A stretch of DNA of 64,000 nt from Bostrychus sinensis (GCA_020698575.1 CM036255.1:17076001-17140000); one strand, 5' to 3'. Positions 41,301 through 49,600 are shown, counted from the first letter of the stretch. Notes: generated by a model from the sequence alone, not told the origin. Numbers and translations are program-made.

Positions 41301-44300
41301 CAACGCTATGTGTGGAGAAAAAAAGGCACAGCACACCAACATCAAAACCTCATCCCACTGTGAAGTATGGTGGAGGGAGCATCATCATCTGAGATGCTGT
41401 GGTATCAGAGCAATTGACACCAGACATCCCAAGAATATTGCTGGACTTAAACAGTTTTGTAAAGAGGAATGGTCCAAAATTCCTCCTGAGCGCTGTGCAG
41501 GTCTGATCTTCACTACAGAAAACATTTGGTTGAAGTTATTGCTGCCAAAAGAGGTCAGCCAGTTTTTAAATCTAAAGGTTCCAATACTTTTTCTACCCTG
41601 TACAGTGAATGTTTACATAAAGGCTCAATAAAAACATGAAAAAATGTCTGTCTGTTTTTGCACCATTAGTTTAAGCAGACTGTTTGTCTATTGTTGTGAC
41701 TTAGATGAAGATCCGATCACATTTTATAACCAAATCATGCAGAAATCCTAGTATTTCCAAGGGATTCCAATACTATGTGTTAAATGAAGTGTCAGTAAGT
41801 GTAACATAGTTGTATAAATATTACAGAATTTAACTAGGCCTGCTCTTAATATCTAGAAAAAGAAGTTTCCGTGGTGGAGTGCCAAGCCGTCAGAGAGAAA
41901 GCTGAGTGAAATGGTGGCACTATTGGCTGATGATGAGAAGGATTTAGAAATGCAGTGCAAGGTGACAATTTTCATTTTCACTTGCATAATCCTTATTGTA
42001 ATAATTCTGTATCAATTTCATCCTGCAGGACTAAAATGTTTTATAGGTTTTGAATTATACAACAAATAATACTTTTTCTTTTCAGATGATTGAAGTGACA
42101 CTTGACATGTACAAAGATCTCAAGGCTCTTCCAGCAGACAAAGGTTTAATAACAGTTAAAATTGTTGTTTTTTATTTTCAGTGTGTAATCAAGAGATCAG
42201 AGAGAATCTAGAAAAAGGCCCCAGAGACGTTTAGTCAAATTTACTTCTGAGCTGAGGACAAAAGTAGCTGACACAGGGTGATACACAAACATCTGTCTAA
42301 GGATCTGAGTTACGCTCATACTTAAATATTTCAGGCCACATGTCATGAGGCATCATTCAATCCACTACACTTTACACATATAGTATGTTTTTTTTATAAA
42401 CAAAGACATTTCCAGTCTTGCACATAATTATATATAAAAAACTAATAAATAATAACCAATCAATCAACTAATCAGTCCTAATACAAACAGGAATGGGGAT
42501 TGCGTTTTATGCTTCTACTTGCTATTGCTTCATTTAGGGTATATGTCTTGGTATGACCATAAAGGTTTTCTAAGATCACATTTGGCAGGGGCTTTCTTTC
42601 ATGGCTGCTCAGGACAAGGATGAAGCTCATCTGTTTCTTAAGGAAAAAGGCCATACCAAGTTTAACCAAGAACACATGACCATGACAGTATAGGACATCA
42701 GCACAATATTGTTATTAATTTTTTTATTATAGTTTAATTTATACCAGACATGTTCAAAGTGCAGCCCGGGAGCCATTTGTGGCACGGGTTGAGGTTTCAC
42801 ATGGCCCTCAGTTTCTATGACAACTTTTCACTGACTTTCGTACAGTGTTTCTGTAGTTTTGTCTGTACTTTTGTGCATCTCATCTTCTATTCGGTGCCGT
42901 GTATTTTTTAGGTTAGTTTGTCAAAAAATAATTGCAGTTACAGTTTTTACATTTAAAGATGTTATTTTGTTGGGACTTCTTTTAGATTGTGTTCTCAAAG
43001 AAAACAATTCATAATTGTTTGGCTTTAAAAACCATAATACTTATAGAACAGTGTTAAACCTATACTGTATATGTGTTCAGTTACTTAACATCAGGAAGAG
43101 CTTTTGGCCCTTGAACTTGTGCACATCTTCAAATCTGGCCCTCTTTGAAAAACGTTTGGATACCCCTGATTTATACAATACATTGCTAAAGTCTTGGAGG
43201 AGCTTTAAACAAGGCTATGAACAAAGTACAAAAATACATATTTGTTTAAAAAAAAAAAAAAACACTTCTGCCATGGCAGAACGTACACATCTGCCATGGC
43301 AGTGATCTTATCTTGCAACAGTAAAGATAGTGCCCAGACCTGGACTCAAACTGTGACTTTTATAGTTGGGGGATAAATGTTTTTTCCAGTGAGCCACAGA
43401 ACCTTTTGTTTCACAATGGAAAAGATTCTCTCAGGAAAACAGAGAATTGAACAAACACAAATGTTTAAATATTCTGTAGATACGCCGCATGCAGCGGTCG
43501 TAGATCAACCCATGAGACAGAGAACATGTTTTTATGAAGGCTAGGTCGGGCAAACTCCAAGAGCCAATCACCTACACTGAGGTTTATATATGGAATAGGA
43601 GACCTTAAAGGACATCTGTCAGAGACTTTGGTGCCAGGGTGTTCAAATATAGACCAATTTTGCCATTTCCTAGACCTGACTGCAAGGATCAGGTTACACA
43701 TTTAGGACAAAGTGTAAACCTACATGTAAACCAGTAGTCATTTTGAATATCTAACACAAACATTTCATAATATTAATAATCACAATAGAAAACATAAGCA
43801 TACTTTTGCAGTTTGTCCTTACAGTCCTCAGTACATCCAAATCGGTGTGTACCAGAAAACTGTTACTAATATCAGTTTGTATTGATATGTTGCCCTGTCT
43901 TCTTTCAGCTGTGGAAAAACTAAAAGGAATTGTGAAGATGAAAAGCTCAAAGGAGAAAGTTCAACCACGACCATCGATTTTAATGAGTGAAATGTCAACT
44001 AGTCTGTGTGTTTCAGTTAGCCCATATGAAGCGACAAGCCCAGACCTTGGTAAATTTATTTAGCCACTCTCTGTTTCACTGTCATTATGAAAAAACAAGT
44101 CATTTCCTCAAATGTGGACAAATGTTCATATCCAGCAGGCCAAGATCATTGTCAGACCAAGCAAAAGGATGACAGTAGTGCTATGAGCTTAGAGAAAATA
44201 CCCGTGTCTGTAAAGAGTGCATCATGCCCAAGCCACTCACTCGAGAATCCAGCATCTGAAGTAGAAGCAATAATTATACAAGGTAGGAGTTAAATTTTAA

Positions 44301-47300
44301 CATTTAAATGTCCTTTAAATCTGGTTCTGATTTTATGTAAATATTTTTATAGGGTCAACTACAGAAAACCTCAGTCACTTGTCCAGATTTTTAACAGTGA
44401 AGGGGATGGACAAACCAATTATTGGTGGGTGTTCCATCTGACATGTCGGGGCAACAGTGGTGCAGTGAGTTAAGCATTTGCCTTTAACCGGAGGGTAGCC
44501 GGTTCAAATCTTGCCCAAAGTGCATACTGTCGTGTCCCTGGACACTTCACCAACGTTGCCTACTCACATTGTGGCTAGTTGTTTACCATCCAACATGTAA
44601 TCTTTCATAGCATTTAGTTTTGTAGTGGTACAAAAGAAGTAAGTGTGGAGGCAAAAATATCTACTGAAGTGACGAGCAAGTCGAGAGATTTAGCCAGGAA
44701 GCAGTCTAACTCAGAGTACAACAGTAGTCTGAGTGAGAGGCTGTGCCCAAAAGCACATCCGAACTTTGGCTTATCTGACTCCCCCACAGTGACCTTGGGT
44801 GCCAGTTTAGACCTCTTTGGGCATCTCCCCATGTCTCAGAGTGACAGGAAAAAACAAATGTACACATGAAAGTGACAGGAAACGACATGAGTGTCTCTTA
44901 AGGCTGCATATGTGTTATCAAGGCAAAGAGTGTGTCTAGGTGTTTTGTGGGTGCACTTTAGAGTGTACTGTATAACAACTCTGTGACCTATGAGGCCTCT
45001 GACCTTTTTTCCATAGCAACAAATTCCTTTCTGGGGCACAGGTTGCACAATATTTAATAAACACAATATTCAGTACTTTATATTTGGACACCCAAGTACT
45101 AAATGTACGGTAATGTTAAGAGTAATCTATGTAACTATGATTAAGTTACAGTAATATAAGTAATATAAATAATATATTGTTAAAAATACATTTTCCGATA
45201 CATAAGTTAAATATCATTCTCAATTTTAGGTCTTTGTTTGATCTGGGAGTGCCGGATTGTGTCTCTCAAGCACCAGAAAACCTTTTACCTTTGTGAAAGC
45301 TGCAGCCAAATCCTCTTGTACAGAGAGATGTTTGAGCATATGGCTAGCACTGAACACCAGGCAAAGTACATAGTAAGTGGTGGTAATTCTTGATTCATGA
45401 TAGTGTTCCCAGACACTTTTAACTAAATGTTTGTGCGTCAGTTGAGACAGTACCCAAGGTTTATGTACTGGATAGAGGAGGACCTACCTTCTGAGATGGC
45501 AGATGAGCTAATAAATGACATTGCAGACTGGGTCTCTTGCAGAGAAACATCAATGGATGCACAGGTGCTGTTTGGTTTGTGACTGAATTTTATAGTAAAA
45601 TGCATATCTATGTGGTAAATGAGCTGCTTTCTCTTATAGGTGGTACTTTTGAGTGAAGAGTGCTTTGAGTGGGTACGAACAGCGCCCTTTGATAAAGGTA
45701 GCTGTATAACAGTATATAATTTTTTAAATATTTTTTATCAGCAGACAAAGATATTAAGATACAGTATTTATTTGTCTTTATTTTATCAGCTTTGAAGGTG
45801 GTGCAAAGGATCAGAAAAGAAAAGAAAACCACCTTCCTTCCGCTCATTGTCACATCAGAACACGAAGGTGTATCCCATTGATTTCTTGTTGAGAGGATTT
45901 TTTGCATGTTATTAGTATTTTTTAATATCTTAATGTTTTGTATATTAATGTAAACAGTGGAGCCAAGAGAGCAGCAAGACATTCAGCCAACACTGGATTC
46001 ATTAAAAACCACTTTAACAGGTATCCATTATCATGCATATAATATAAATGTCTATTGTAATGACTAAAATCTACAGCTATAAATATAAATTCTTTTTATT
46101 TTGCACTTGCATCTTTTTGTACATCTTCAAAATCAAATGGAAACATCTATCTTAAAAGAGGCTGGCAGGAAAACGGATACAAATGATGCAAAACAAGATA
46201 CAACACATCTAGATGGAAATACTGCCAGTTTTGACGCTATGTCATGTACCAGTCTTACAGAGTACAACAAAATGCTTTCTCCTCAGATTACAGAACCGTC
46301 CCTCGTCTCTGAACCTCAAAGTTCTGCTTCACCAAATCTCCCAAATCAACCAGAAGATGTGTCGTCCTGTTCTGCTACTGACTATTTGTACTCAAAACAA
46401 AACTTGTCAGGGTCACCCAAAGATGAGCACCAAGGGCAATTACAACCCGCCCATAAGGCTTGCTTTAACATCCCCAGTCCATTAAGCCTTGATTCAACAG
46501 TAGTGTCTCATGTTGACACTACTGGGACAACATCCTCAGTGAGTCTCAAAGATACAAACAAAGATGCGGCACTTGGGACCCACATTCAACTAGAGTCATC
46601 ATTAAACTGGGAGTCCTGTTCATCCGCTACAGTCATTTCAAACACAAAACAATCTGATGATAATGCTACCAAATCTGTTGAGGATGACAAGATGACAGAA
46701 AAATGCTCACCACAAAGTAGCAGTGATTCAACAGGAGAGTCTTCTTCTGTTAAAACAGTTATGGCATCTTTCATGGTCGGCAACAACACTCCAGAAAACC
46801 CAGCACTTGAACCTGATATTCAAGATGAAGCTCCAATGGATTTGCATCACCTTAAAATGTTAATAGATCTTGTTAAAACTGCGAAATCCATGAGGTCTGC
46901 ATCCAACCAAACATCAGTTAATTTAGTGGAGTCTTCAAGTGAATCATCTGAAAGCAATGCACAAATGTGTGAACCACCAAAAAGTACAAGATGGGATCTT
47001 GAGCAACTACTGAATGCAGACACCGATGCGGACGGTAATGCCGAAAGTATGTTGATTGAGGACCAGAGCACCACTCCTAATGTTACTGCTGAATTACCTA
47101 ACCTAAATTCTGAGGTTAATTTATTTTTAAGCAGTAATGTATCAAAAGTGAATACAGAGAAGCCTGCCAGTGTTAGCATGACTGTTGTTTCAAGTGAACT
47201 ACAGACTCAAGAAAATCTCACTGAAAACATTAACATCCCACAGCTATCACAAGGGGAGGGTTTTCAGTTGCAGAGTAAAGTACTAGAGACAGAATCCAAC

Positions 47301-48239
47301 ATCCAAGATCCACATTTCCAAAACCAGGCACAATCATCCAAGACTCCTGTACTGCAGACAGAAGTCCAAATACAAAAAGTAAAGCTGAATAACTATCTCC
47401 CACATTCTCTGAATTTAATGCCATTACAAGTACCACCGTCAGAAGTCCATTTTGCACCCACGAAGGGCCAGCGACCACAGGTGCAATCAAACATGGAGAC
47501 TGTTCACTTGCAAATCCACCAGTTCCAAAGTCAAGTCTTACAAGAAGACCAAAGCCAGGTGTTTCAATTACAGTCACAAACCCAGCAGATCAAAGCCCAG
47601 ATGCAGCAGGTGCCCATTAACTCTCTTGTTACTTCCAGACCACACAACACAGGGCATTTTAATAGGGGCCACTATGAAAGACATAATCAAAGTATTCTAA
47701 ATACAAGCATTCAAGGTCAAGGTCTCCCAACAACTAATGCAACAACAGCCCCAGTATCCACATTCCCGAGTAACACAATGGTGGTTACAGGAGGGTATGG
47801 CCAGTTTTTCCAGACAGCCTATGTAACTAATGAAAATGGTTATCCAAACACGAATGCACAATATGTGTACTCTCACAGCTCTGCTTATCCAGGCCAATTT
47901 TACAAACAGCTGCAAGCACAACATTACACATCTATGCAGCCATTTGGGCAAAGTTTTCAAAATCCAGAGGTCTCCTCATGGTTTTATCCTAACACACAGT
48001 TGCAGTCAGTAGCTCAGACATATTCTGCATTGACAAATTCAGCGGCCTCTTCTGTGGGTGGGACCAGTAATATGGCTTATTCAAATGCAGTTCAGCTCAA
48101 CACTCCCAATAATCAAAGTTACACTAATGATTACAACAGAGGACAAGAATACAACGGAGTTTTAATGCAGAATCGTTCTTTTACTCAGTCATTTGCTCCA
48201 GCCTCAATGAACTCGCAGTTCTTTCCCAATAGGCAGTAG
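8307..48239 (+). CDS. Large multi-C2H2 (U1/matrin-like) zinc-finger protein with prion-like tail
   Basis: I reconstruct 46 coding exons from 8307-8333 to 46159-48239, listed in the entries that follow. They total 7392 nt (2463 codons plus stop). Every junction has GT/AG borders and matching phase, which supports one continuous gene. The protein has two type A fingers (C-x2-C-x12-H-x5-H), seven type B units (C-x2-C-x11-H-x5-H), Ser/Thr-rich linkers, a KRRR basic motif and a Gln/Asn/Tyr/Ser-rich C-terminus. Fingers with long H-x5-H spacing are of the U1/matrin/JAZ class, many of which bind RNA. An RNA- or chromatin-related nuclear role is therefore inferred, not shown. I do not recognise a named orthologue. 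The start is less certain than the rest because intron 1 is 12.9 kb long and full of transposons. Confidence 0.8.
8738..10443. mobile_element. Foldback element with ~640-bp inverted arms
   Basis: The left arm (about 8738-9381) and right arm (about 9800-10443) are near-perfect inverted repeats ending in cccagagagctcaac and its complement. Each arm contains a 25-bp minisatellite around cacacgacattacaacaa (8838-8965; mirror at 10285-10375) and about six imperfect ~60-bp units of ttattaaaagag ... attactaaatg. The centre (9382-9799) is unique. There is no transposase ORF. It lies in intron 1 of the large finger gene. Confidence 0.85.
10444..11490. other. Intronic DNA with a MITE-like end
   Basis: Part of intron 1. 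It contains a tagggtgaccagattttta stretch at about 10453 resembling the hAT MITE ends seen at 36683, and a taggggtgtaacaatac stretch at 11216 resembling another hAT-type end. No coding exon is supported. Confidence 0.5.
11495..12432 (+). pseudogene. L1-type LINE fragment, endonuclease region
   Basis: Broken frames encode an AP-endonuclease-like domain: LASWNVRGLGSTVKRGKVF at about 11548, then IIVAGDLNCYLDPYLDR (about 11935), SDSRID (about 12125) and ISDHSPVT (about 12206), the usual order of LINE endonuclease motifs. Stops and frameshifts interrupt it. It breaks off at a TTAA (12433) where the next element is inserted; the other half of an L1 continues at 19158. Confidence 0.7.
13065..13170. 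repeat. 10-bp minisatellite (CGTGTGTCTG)n
   Basis: About eight near-perfect copies of cgtgtgtctg, grading at the right end into tgtgtctg variants. It creates an artefactual His/Thr-rich reading frame on the minus strand. Confidence 0.92.
13190..14255. repeat. Inverted pair of Penelope-like 3' fragments
   Basis: 13190-13480 and 13960-14255 are inverted copies. Just before the right arm, a frame on the + strand (about 13915-13945) reads LSQTWDTFLQ, resembling the LSHTWD motif near the end of Penelope-like GIY-YIG proteins; compare 30335 in this window. Penelope elements often leave truncated copies in inverted pairs. The assignment rests on this short motif and is tentative. Confidence 0.4.
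14330..15170. other. Unassigned insert inside the palindromic element
   Basis: About 0.85 kb lying between the inner and outer right arms of the inverted repeats, with no counterpart between the left arms. No recognisable coding sequence was found. Confidence 0.4.
15845..18845 (-). pseudogene. Non-LTR retrotransposon (CR1/L2/jockey-like), frameshifted copy
   Basis: Minus strand. An endonuclease lies at about 18706-18270 (GGGLAVFVN, ISGDFNH, KILDLFYANTKEAYS). A linker follows at 18215-17733. Reverse transcriptase motifs come next: AAGPDGISS at about 17490, FFDFSSAFNTIQP at about 17080, PPQGTVLAPFLF at about 16910 and FSDDSAIVG (the xxDD catalytic box) at about 16820. The frame shifts near 17035, so the polymerase is broken. 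The 3' end on the minus strand reads ctaataaaggttttcttattc and ends in a short TTATTC-type repeat, as in many fish LINEs. Clade is not assigned with certainty. Confidence 0.8.
19158..20580 (+). pseudogene. L1-type LINE fragment, 3' part with A-rich tail
   Basis: A 229-codon frame (19206-19895), followed by broken frames to 20413, resembles the C-terminal part of L1 ORF2 after the polymerase: FNQLKGQYNLPPFTFFYLQ, then FKTVNRLHYSKVKMHR and a Cys/His segment CDRCKVSEGTLSHAFW. It ends in an A-rich tail at 20556-20578. It is probably the other half of the L1 interrupted at 12433. Confidence 0.7.
20670..21050. mobile_element. Degraded Tc1/mariner-like repeat fragment
   Basis: The stretch starting cactgatcagacattacatt (20668) and the block ggaccacttcggatacatac to cttgctgccttgcctgatg look like a dispersed fish repeat with a decayed transposase in reverse. 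A small inverted repeat (cattacattatgaccg / ggtcataatgtaatg) sits at 20676-20715. No intact frame. Confidence 0.45.
21251..21850 (+). CDS. Large finger gene, exons 2-4: finger A1
   Basis: Exon 2 (21251-21319, 69 nt) encodes the rest of finger A1: after the second Cys come 12 residues, His, 5 residues, His (HLTSHVH). Exon 3 (21568-21592) is a 25-nt microexon (RFRKIYPN, ends in phase 1). Exon 4 (21785-21850) encodes GYTPWIFFKDIEAK and ends PIL plus the first base of the Gly that opens the next finger unit. The 69-nt and 25-nt sizes recur exactly at finger A2. Confidence 0.8.
21930..24451 (+). CDS. Large finger gene, exons 5-9: finger unit B1
   Basis: Exon 5 (21930-22066, about residues 63-108) opens GLSQMTLC and contains CHVC-x11-H-x5-H. 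Exon 6 (22137-22253) is the helix-rich follow-on, ending with a SUMO-consensus IKQE (22212-22223). Exon 7 (24103-24160) is the first of the 58-nt exons (VLHLPTKL). Exons 8 (24251-24298) and 9 (24383-24451) form a linker ending HPLL plus G. The intron after exon 6 holds a 1.7-kb inverted-repeat transposon. Confidence 0.85.
22276..23994. mobile_element. Inverted-repeat DNA transposon in intron 6 of the large finger gene
   Basis: Terminal inverted repeats CAGTACCTCCAGGATTTCGC (22276) and its imperfect complement ending at 23994 are flanked by ATATCT at 22270-22275 and 23995-24000. It has no transposase. A second, truncated copy of the piggyBac-like repeat is nested in it (about 23125-23845, ending at a TTAA at 23846). 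Confidence 0.7.
23125..23845. mobile_element. Truncated copy of the TTAA-flanked repeat
   Basis: It shares long blocks with 12510-12740 (ctgttggtgtgaaacttg, atgccatgaccccctct, cactcgttaccttaagta) and with 15493-15830 and 18815-19150 (tgctccaaaaataaaaatgc, gagaggtcccaaa-gggtc). The right end gtgcccagagtg abuts TTAA at 23846-23849. Confidence 0.7.
24547..25392 (+). CDS. Large finger gene, exons 10-14: finger unit B2
   Basis: Exon 10 (24547-24686, from about residue 206) opens GLQHLLEC and has CTLC-x11-H-x5-H. Exon 11 (24763-24888) begins NAWHPST and contains LIDLAKQ, a segment echoed in later units. Exon 12 (24962-25019) is again 58 nt. Exon 13 (25142-25213, ALEKIESISKKG) resembles exon 44 of unit B7. 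Exon 14 (25333-25392) carries a VKLE SUMO-type motif. Introns here are short (about 75-130 bp). Confidence 0.85.
25400..26300. other. Intron 14 with retroelement- and hAT-like fragments
   Basis: 25490-25690 (cctcgggtcctctaccagag onward) looks like a fragment of a dispersed fish retroelement on the minus strand. 25783-25850 matches 36385-36460 (aagctactttctga ... aacggagcaaac), showing a shared repeat family. 26250-26275 (gtatcgttacatcccta) resembles a hAT-type end. No exon is seen. Confidence 0.5.
26345..27012 (+). CDS. Large finger gene, exons 15-18: finger A2
   Basis: Exon 15 (26345-26460) is a linker with an IKQE motif (26383-26394) that ends LHCQ. Exon 16 (26549-26617, 69 nt) completes the finger: CQNC, 12 residues, H, 5 residues, H. 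Exon 17 (26710-26734) is the 25-nt microexon MFKKVFGA. Exon 18 (26938-27012) ends QPFV plus G. Exon sizes and phases copy those of A1, showing an internal duplication. Confidence 0.85.
27088..28037 (+). CDS. Large finger gene, exons 19-23: finger unit B3
   Basis: Exon 19 (27088-27227, from about residue 453) opens GVSLVVTI and has CFAC-x11-H-x5-H. Exon 20 (27318-27437) contains PWRLPFAW. Exon 21 (27516-27573, ILDVPSHL) is 58 nt. Exons 22 (27851-27895) and 23 (27981-28037) end FPLL plus G. An extra open stretch at about 27612-27660 was not used because exon 22 joins exon 21 in phase directly. Confidence 0.82.
28154..34984 (+). CDS. Large finger gene, exons 24-29: finger unit B4 and basic linker
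   Basis: Exon 24 (28154-28287, from about residue 593) has CLLC-x11-H-x5-H. Exon 25 (31442-31546) contains LLDLAKQAARI, close to the LIDLAKQ of exon 11. Exons 26 (31613-31661) and 27 (31758-31838) follow. Exon 28 (34361-34831, about residues 716-872) is a 471-nt linker rich in Ser, Thr, Glu and Lys, with a basic DPKRRRLS stretch that could be a nuclear localisation signal. Exon 29 (34904-34984) ends RDPLI plus G. Introns contain a Penelope-like remnant and a hAT MITE. Confidence 0.82.
28500..29925. other. Intron 24, first part: no gene seen
   Basis: Low-copy-looking intronic sequence without a recognisable exon or domain on either strand. Confidence 0.4.
29930..30390 (+). pseudogene. Penelope-like element remnant (GIY-YIG endonuclease part)
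   Basis: On the + strand, about 30050-30110 reads TYISETGRSFGTRKKEHQ, matching the usual YIGETGR-L--R--EH pattern of GIY-YIG endonucleases in Penelope-like elements. At 30180-30300 it continues NHIMDWKNARVLCAESN and WIREAIKI, then shifts frame into MNRDEGAYALSHTWD at about 30312-30356. A short inverted copy of the NHIMDW region is at 29931-29976. It is a decayed 3' fragment in intron 24. Confidence 0.65.
30470..30560 (+). repeat. tRNA-like SINE/repeat tail
   Basis: It contains an A-box-like tggtaaagtggttagcacg and a B-box-like gggttctaatc at a spacing seen in tRNA-derived fish repeats. It cannot fold into a full tRNA, so it is called a repeat and not a tRNA gene. Confidence 0.55.
32257..33224. 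mobile_element. hAT-type MITE with 8-bp target duplication
   Basis: Ends TAAGGGTGCTCCGATC and its exact complement at 33209-33224, flanked by GTGAATAT at 32249-32256 and 33225-33232. The subterminal parts hold many GATCGG/CCGATC repeats. It is nonautonomous and lies in intron 27 of the large finger gene. Confidence 0.88.
33240..34340. other. Intron 27, distal part: no gene seen
   Basis: AT-rich intronic DNA. Short ORFs on both strands have no recognisable features. Confidence 0.4.
35083..40064 (+). CDS. Large finger gene, exons 30-34: finger unit B5 and Ser/Thr-rich linker
   Basis: Exon 30 (35083-35219, from about residue 900) opens GLSALYEC and has CECC-x11-H-x5-H. Exon 31 (35308-35409) is the follow-on exon. 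Exon 32 (37899-37959, VVELTPEDF) corresponds to the 58-nt exon but is 61 nt. Exon 33 is 38068-38210. Exon 34 (39005-40064, about residues 1048-1400) starts EVKMEIDPEP, a SUMO-type motif, and is a 353-residue disordered segment dominated by Ser, Thr, Pro and Lys. A 2.4-kb hAT-type element sits in the intron before exon 32. Confidence 0.83.
35439..37819. mobile_element. hAT-type nonautonomous element, 2.4 kb
   Basis: Ends tagggatgggcaatat (35439) and the complement of aataatgcccatcccta (37819), flanked by ATTGGTAG (35431-35438) and ATTGGTAT (37820-37827), an 8-bp duplication with one mismatch. The tatatcacgatatac stretch after the left end is common in such fish elements. It contains no intact transposase and carries a nested MITE at 36683-37235. 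Confidence 0.82.
36683..37235. mobile_element. hAT-type MITE nested inside the larger element
   Basis: Ends TAGGGTGACCACCTGTCCC and GGTGGTCACCCTA are inverted repeats. The flanks are a perfect 8-bp duplication CTGATAAC (36675-36682 and 37236-37243). Inserted after the host element, so it is the younger of the two. Confidence 0.9.
40139..44424 (+). CDS. Large finger gene, exons 35-40: degenerate finger unit B6
   Basis: Exon 35 (40139-40260, 122 nt) opens GLDHLLKV and has CFAC, but only 8 residues separate the second Cys from the first His; the other B units have 11. It may be a weakened or non-zinc-binding finger. Exon 36 (41857-41961) has FPWWSAKP and MVALLADDE. Exon 37 (42086-42143) is 58 nt. 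Exons 38 (43909-44049), 39 (44136-44282) and 40 (44353-44424) form the linker ending KPII plus G. A Tc1 remnant and a hAT MITE lie in its introns. Confidence 0.8.
40434..41776 (+). pseudogene. Decayed Tc1-like transposon
   Basis: Long inverted terminal repeats (cagttgaaagaaaaagtatt onward, 40434-40560; complement at 41665-41776, right tip lost). Frames at 40862-41206 carry a Tc1-type N-terminal helix-turn-helix (YKSISKSLDVPKSMVRATVY). 41191-41300 carries the start of the catalytic domain (ILWTDETE). The frame is broken near 41200 and the rest of the DDE domain is missing or scrambled. It sits in intron 35 of the large finger gene. Confidence 0.85.
42745..43168. mobile_element. hAT-type MITE with perfect 8-bp target duplication
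   Basis: Starts CAGACATGTTCAAAGTGC and ends TTTGGATACCCCTG; flanked by ATTTATAC at 42737-42744 and 43169-43176. 424 bp, no coding capacity, in intron 37 of the large finger gene. Confidence 0.85.
44445..44620 (+). repeat. tRNA-like SINE/repeat
   Basis: An A-box-like agtggtgcagtgagttaagc and a B-box-like ccggttcaaatc, followed by gtgtccctggacacttcacc. The same tail type occurs at 58440-58560. It lies in intron 40 of the large finger gene. Confidence 0.55.
45230..46020 (+). CDS. Large finger gene, exons 41-45: finger unit B7
   Basis: Exon 41 (45230-45372, from about residue 1616) opens GLCLIWEC and has CESC-x11-H-x5-H. Exon 42 (45442-45564) is a follow-on helix exon (MADELINDIADW). Exon 43 (45640-45697, VVLLSEECF) is 58 nt. 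Exon 44 (45790-45867) starts ALKVVQRIRKEKK and resembles exon 13. Exon 45 (45958-46020) ends in phase 1 and joins the last exon at a GAG codon. Confidence 0.83.
46159..48239 (+). CDS. Large finger gene, exon 46: 693-residue low-complexity C-terminus
   Basis: The acceptor ag at 46157-46158 keeps the phase of exon 45; the reading frame is open to TAG at 48237-48239. The first part is Ser/Thr/Asp-rich with two short helical-looking stretches (DLHHLKMLIDLVKTAK and TRWDLEQLLN, about 46840-47030). From about 47250 to 47620 it is Gln-rich (many Q-x-Q repeats). From about 47630 to the end it is rich in Tyr, Asn, Gln, Ser and Phe, a composition like that of prion-like domains that drive condensates in RNA-binding proteins. 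AATAAA follows at 48465. Confidence 0.85.
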
Positions 48240-49600
48240 ACAGGGCTTTTAACGCAACCAACATTTTGTCCCTGAAACCATTCAAAGACCAAAGACGTGA
48301 CACATCTTGGGTCAGTGTTGTGATTTTGTATACTTTTGAGAAAATGTGAAACTTACAGTTTTGATTGTCAATTTTATATATTTTATCTTGTTAATTATTC
48401 CAGTTGTGCAACCCTGATCTTATGCCATGTTCAATATTGATTTAAATGTTTATATTTTTCTCTTAATAAATATGTAGGTCCACCACAACATTGCCTTTTT
48501 ACTCATAACCTTTTCCGTACAGTTGGCCTCTACATGGTACACACTTTTTGTGGGATAGAGACTTTGTGGGACAAATTTATTTATTGTAAAAATACAATTT
48601 CTAATAAAAGTATTTCCATTAAATATATATTTTTTAATGTAGGCCAGCGTTTGATGAAATTCTGAATTTGTCTCCTGAGTGTCAAGCCAATGGGCCAATA
48701 GGGGACATGTCTCAGAATCTTTTTATATACAGTATATACTTTTGTTTTTCCTACAAACTGTCATCTATTATAGATGAGTATAACCACTGGGCCCAAACAT
48801 TTTGTAGAAATTTATGGGTTATTTTCCATGAGCAGCAGGTTTGCTGATGGTTGGAGACAATGTAGGGGTAAGGATGAGGATTTCCAGGGCAGATTATTTT
48901 AACTGAGCCTAGCATATTGGGAGCACACAGAGTGTACAGTAGCCTATGTAAACAAGGCCATATTTAACACATTTAGCTTATTAAGCCTATAAAAAAATTC
49001 CCATTCCCATCCCAGGCCCCCTCCAGCTGCACTCTTGCTCTGTCTCTGTATTTATTGGGTTAGAGAAGTTAACAGCTTGGGTAAAATAATAAAAGGCTAA
49101 TTAGAAATGTTGAACCTTTGACCCAAACACTATTGGATGTGTTATAGACTACTAATAATTTTAATCCGTTTATGCTTGCTATACAAAAAGTAAAGCTGTT
49201 CTTCTGAAGACCTGAAGTAAGATGCATGTGAACATTATTTTATGCATTATCATGTTCTGTACATGTCTTCTTATCTAGTTCATACAGTTCCTTTAATATA
49301 CGTTTACATTGTAAATCAAAGTTCAAGGAAAAACTGCTAACAATATTGCTGACTCAAGATGTTTAGTACTGTTGAACTAAAAGATGTGTATTAGTATTAA
49401 TCTGACGGTGGACACTGAGCTGCCACAGTTTTTATGGTCCTGTTTGTTTCAATGTATGACGTAAATTTTACAGTATAAGTACTGCTGTGACTTATTACCA
49501 GACAGACTCTCAGACGCTGTGATTCTCAATAAAGTCTTCGAAGAACAGACGTCGTCAAGTGTCTCTATTGCCCACAACAATATTCAAACAGTCCTCCTGA
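48240..49600 (+). other. 3' UTR of the large finger gene and intergenic DNA
   Basis: AATAAA at 48465-48470 is the first polyadenylation signal after the stop; another is at about 49528. No coding exon is seen. The spacer to the next gene's proposed first exon is about 1 kb. Confidence 0.6.

Noticed and set aside
44050..44135. An acceptor at 44063 that would also keep the frame
   Set aside because: It would make a 14-nt intron. The acceptor at 44135 gives an 86-nt intron in the same phase and was used.
44645..44869. 74-codon ORF, Ser-rich, in intron 40
   Set aside because: No splice sites in the right phase, and the repeat module goes directly from exon 40 to exon 41.
47230..47577. 115-codon minus-strand frame opposite exon 46
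   Set aside because: Shadow of the Gln-rich coding sequence on the + strand.
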